From JANMDR01 sp031409495 (GTDB lineage: Bacteria > Pseudomonadota > Gammaproteobacteria > Burkholderiales > Usitatibacteraceae): a DNA stretch of 5,892 nt. Numbering within the stretch: the stretch's first letter is position 1; each line of letters begins with the position of its first letter. Under the pieces are notes generated by a model. It worked only from the letters and a program-made list of their open reading frames with translations. It did not search any database and was not told the origin of the DNA. Shown here piece by piece: positions 5,511-5,892 of this stretch. Position numbers and translations under genes: made by a program. The DNA lies in contig JANNXI010000127.1 of assembly GCA_031409495.1 (NCBI GenBank), forward strand, positions 1 to 5,892, read 5' to 3'.

Positions 5511-5892
5511 ATGACGCCAACGCTGCTCCCAAATTACCTACATATCGCACACTCCCAGTCTGCCGCCACCAGTCTAGCTAACGTGTTGCGGTTTGATGCG
5601 CAGGTATTTTCAGAAAGCCTTATCTTCGGGCTGGGTAGCGGCTTGAGCTTTTACTATTTTAATCGGCCAAATGAAAACCCCAGCGTACACATTAGTGGTC
5701 GCGCCAATGGGTTTGAAGAAAATTTTTACACGCTTTTAGGCGCGCAACTCGAATGGGCTGGCGCGTGGGATCCGTTCTGGATTCGTGAAGAATTATCCCT
5801 CGGCCGGCCAATTCTGGCGCAGTGTGACGGGTCAAGGTTAAGCACGCAGGCTGCTGCGGCGCAGGCTGCCACGCACCGGGGGGTTGCGCGGG
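5511..5892 (+). CDS. BtrH N-terminal domain-like protein (3' end cut by window edge)
   Basis: The frame is open from ATG 5511 to the edge (127 codons), after an in-frame stop at 5484-5486. The pattern is that of the BtrH_N family: an N-terminal His (HIAHS, residues 11-15) followed by a helix (SAATSLANVLRF), SESLIFGLGSGLSFYYF (34-50), a GR motif (ISGR, 61-64), then EENFYTLLGAQLEW and ELSLGRPILAQCD (94-106). The family is named after the butirosin biosynthesis acyltransferase BtrH and has a papain-like fold. Most bacterial members have no known substrate. In the family pattern as I recall it, the N-terminal His is followed by Cys; here it is Ser15. The last 20 residues are Ala/Gln-rich and do not resemble the domain continuation I would expect. 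No good Shine-Dalgarno sequence precedes the ATG, but no in-frame alternative keeps the HIAHS segment. The family call is fairly good, the function unknown. Confidence 0.6.
   Translation, partial: MTPTLLPNYLHIAHSQSAATSLANVLRFDAQVFSESLIFGLGSGLSFYYFNRPNENPSVHISGRANGFEENFYTLLGAQLEWAGAWDPFWIREELSLGRPILAQCDGSRLSTQAAAAQAATHRGVAR

Overview
The window carries most of a urease operon on the minus strand, and on the plus strand two genes that diverge from it. Gene order, protein sequences and moderate GC content fit a proteobacterium, most likely a betaproteobacterium (Burkholderiales or Nitrosomonadales type). No rRNA or other phylogenetic marker is present, so this placement is inference.

Minus strand, read from right to left: ureD (start about 4475), ureA (3623-3321), ureB (3310-3002), ureC (3005-1302), ureE (about 1292-669) and ureF (685 to the left edge). 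UreF lacks only its last codon or two. The order ureD-A-B-C-E-F is the classical one, and ureG would be expected just beyond position 1. UreABC form the nickel urease that splits urea into ammonia and carbon dioxide. UreD, UreE and UreF, with UreG, deliver nickel and activate the enzyme. Every metal ligand and catalytic residue of UreC is present, so the enzyme should be active. The genes are packed tightly, with overlaps at ureB/ureC and ureE/ureF, which implies one transcript. An extended -10 promoter (TGC-TATAAT) lies so close to the ureD start codon that ureD may be translated from a nearly leaderless mRNA.

The 165-bp divergent intergenic region (4476-4640) also carries a plausible extended -10 promoter for the rightward gene. 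That promoter is flanked by two short dyads that could be operators.

Plus strand: 4641-5408 encodes a complete short-chain dehydrogenase/reductase of the type II 3-hydroxyacyl-CoA dehydrogenase (HSD10-like) group, probably acting on acyl-CoA intermediates and unrelated to urea. A 102-bp gap follows, filled by a striking two-tier inverted repeat (5415-5487) with no T tract. Next comes the 5' part of a gene (from 5511, cut by the right edge) whose product resembles the N-terminal domain of the BtrH family (papain-like-fold acyltransferases). It has Ser where the family normally has Cys.

The urease part is ordinary. The least explained elements are the structured element at 5415-5487, the atypical BtrH-like protein behind it, and the control region at 4476-4640.
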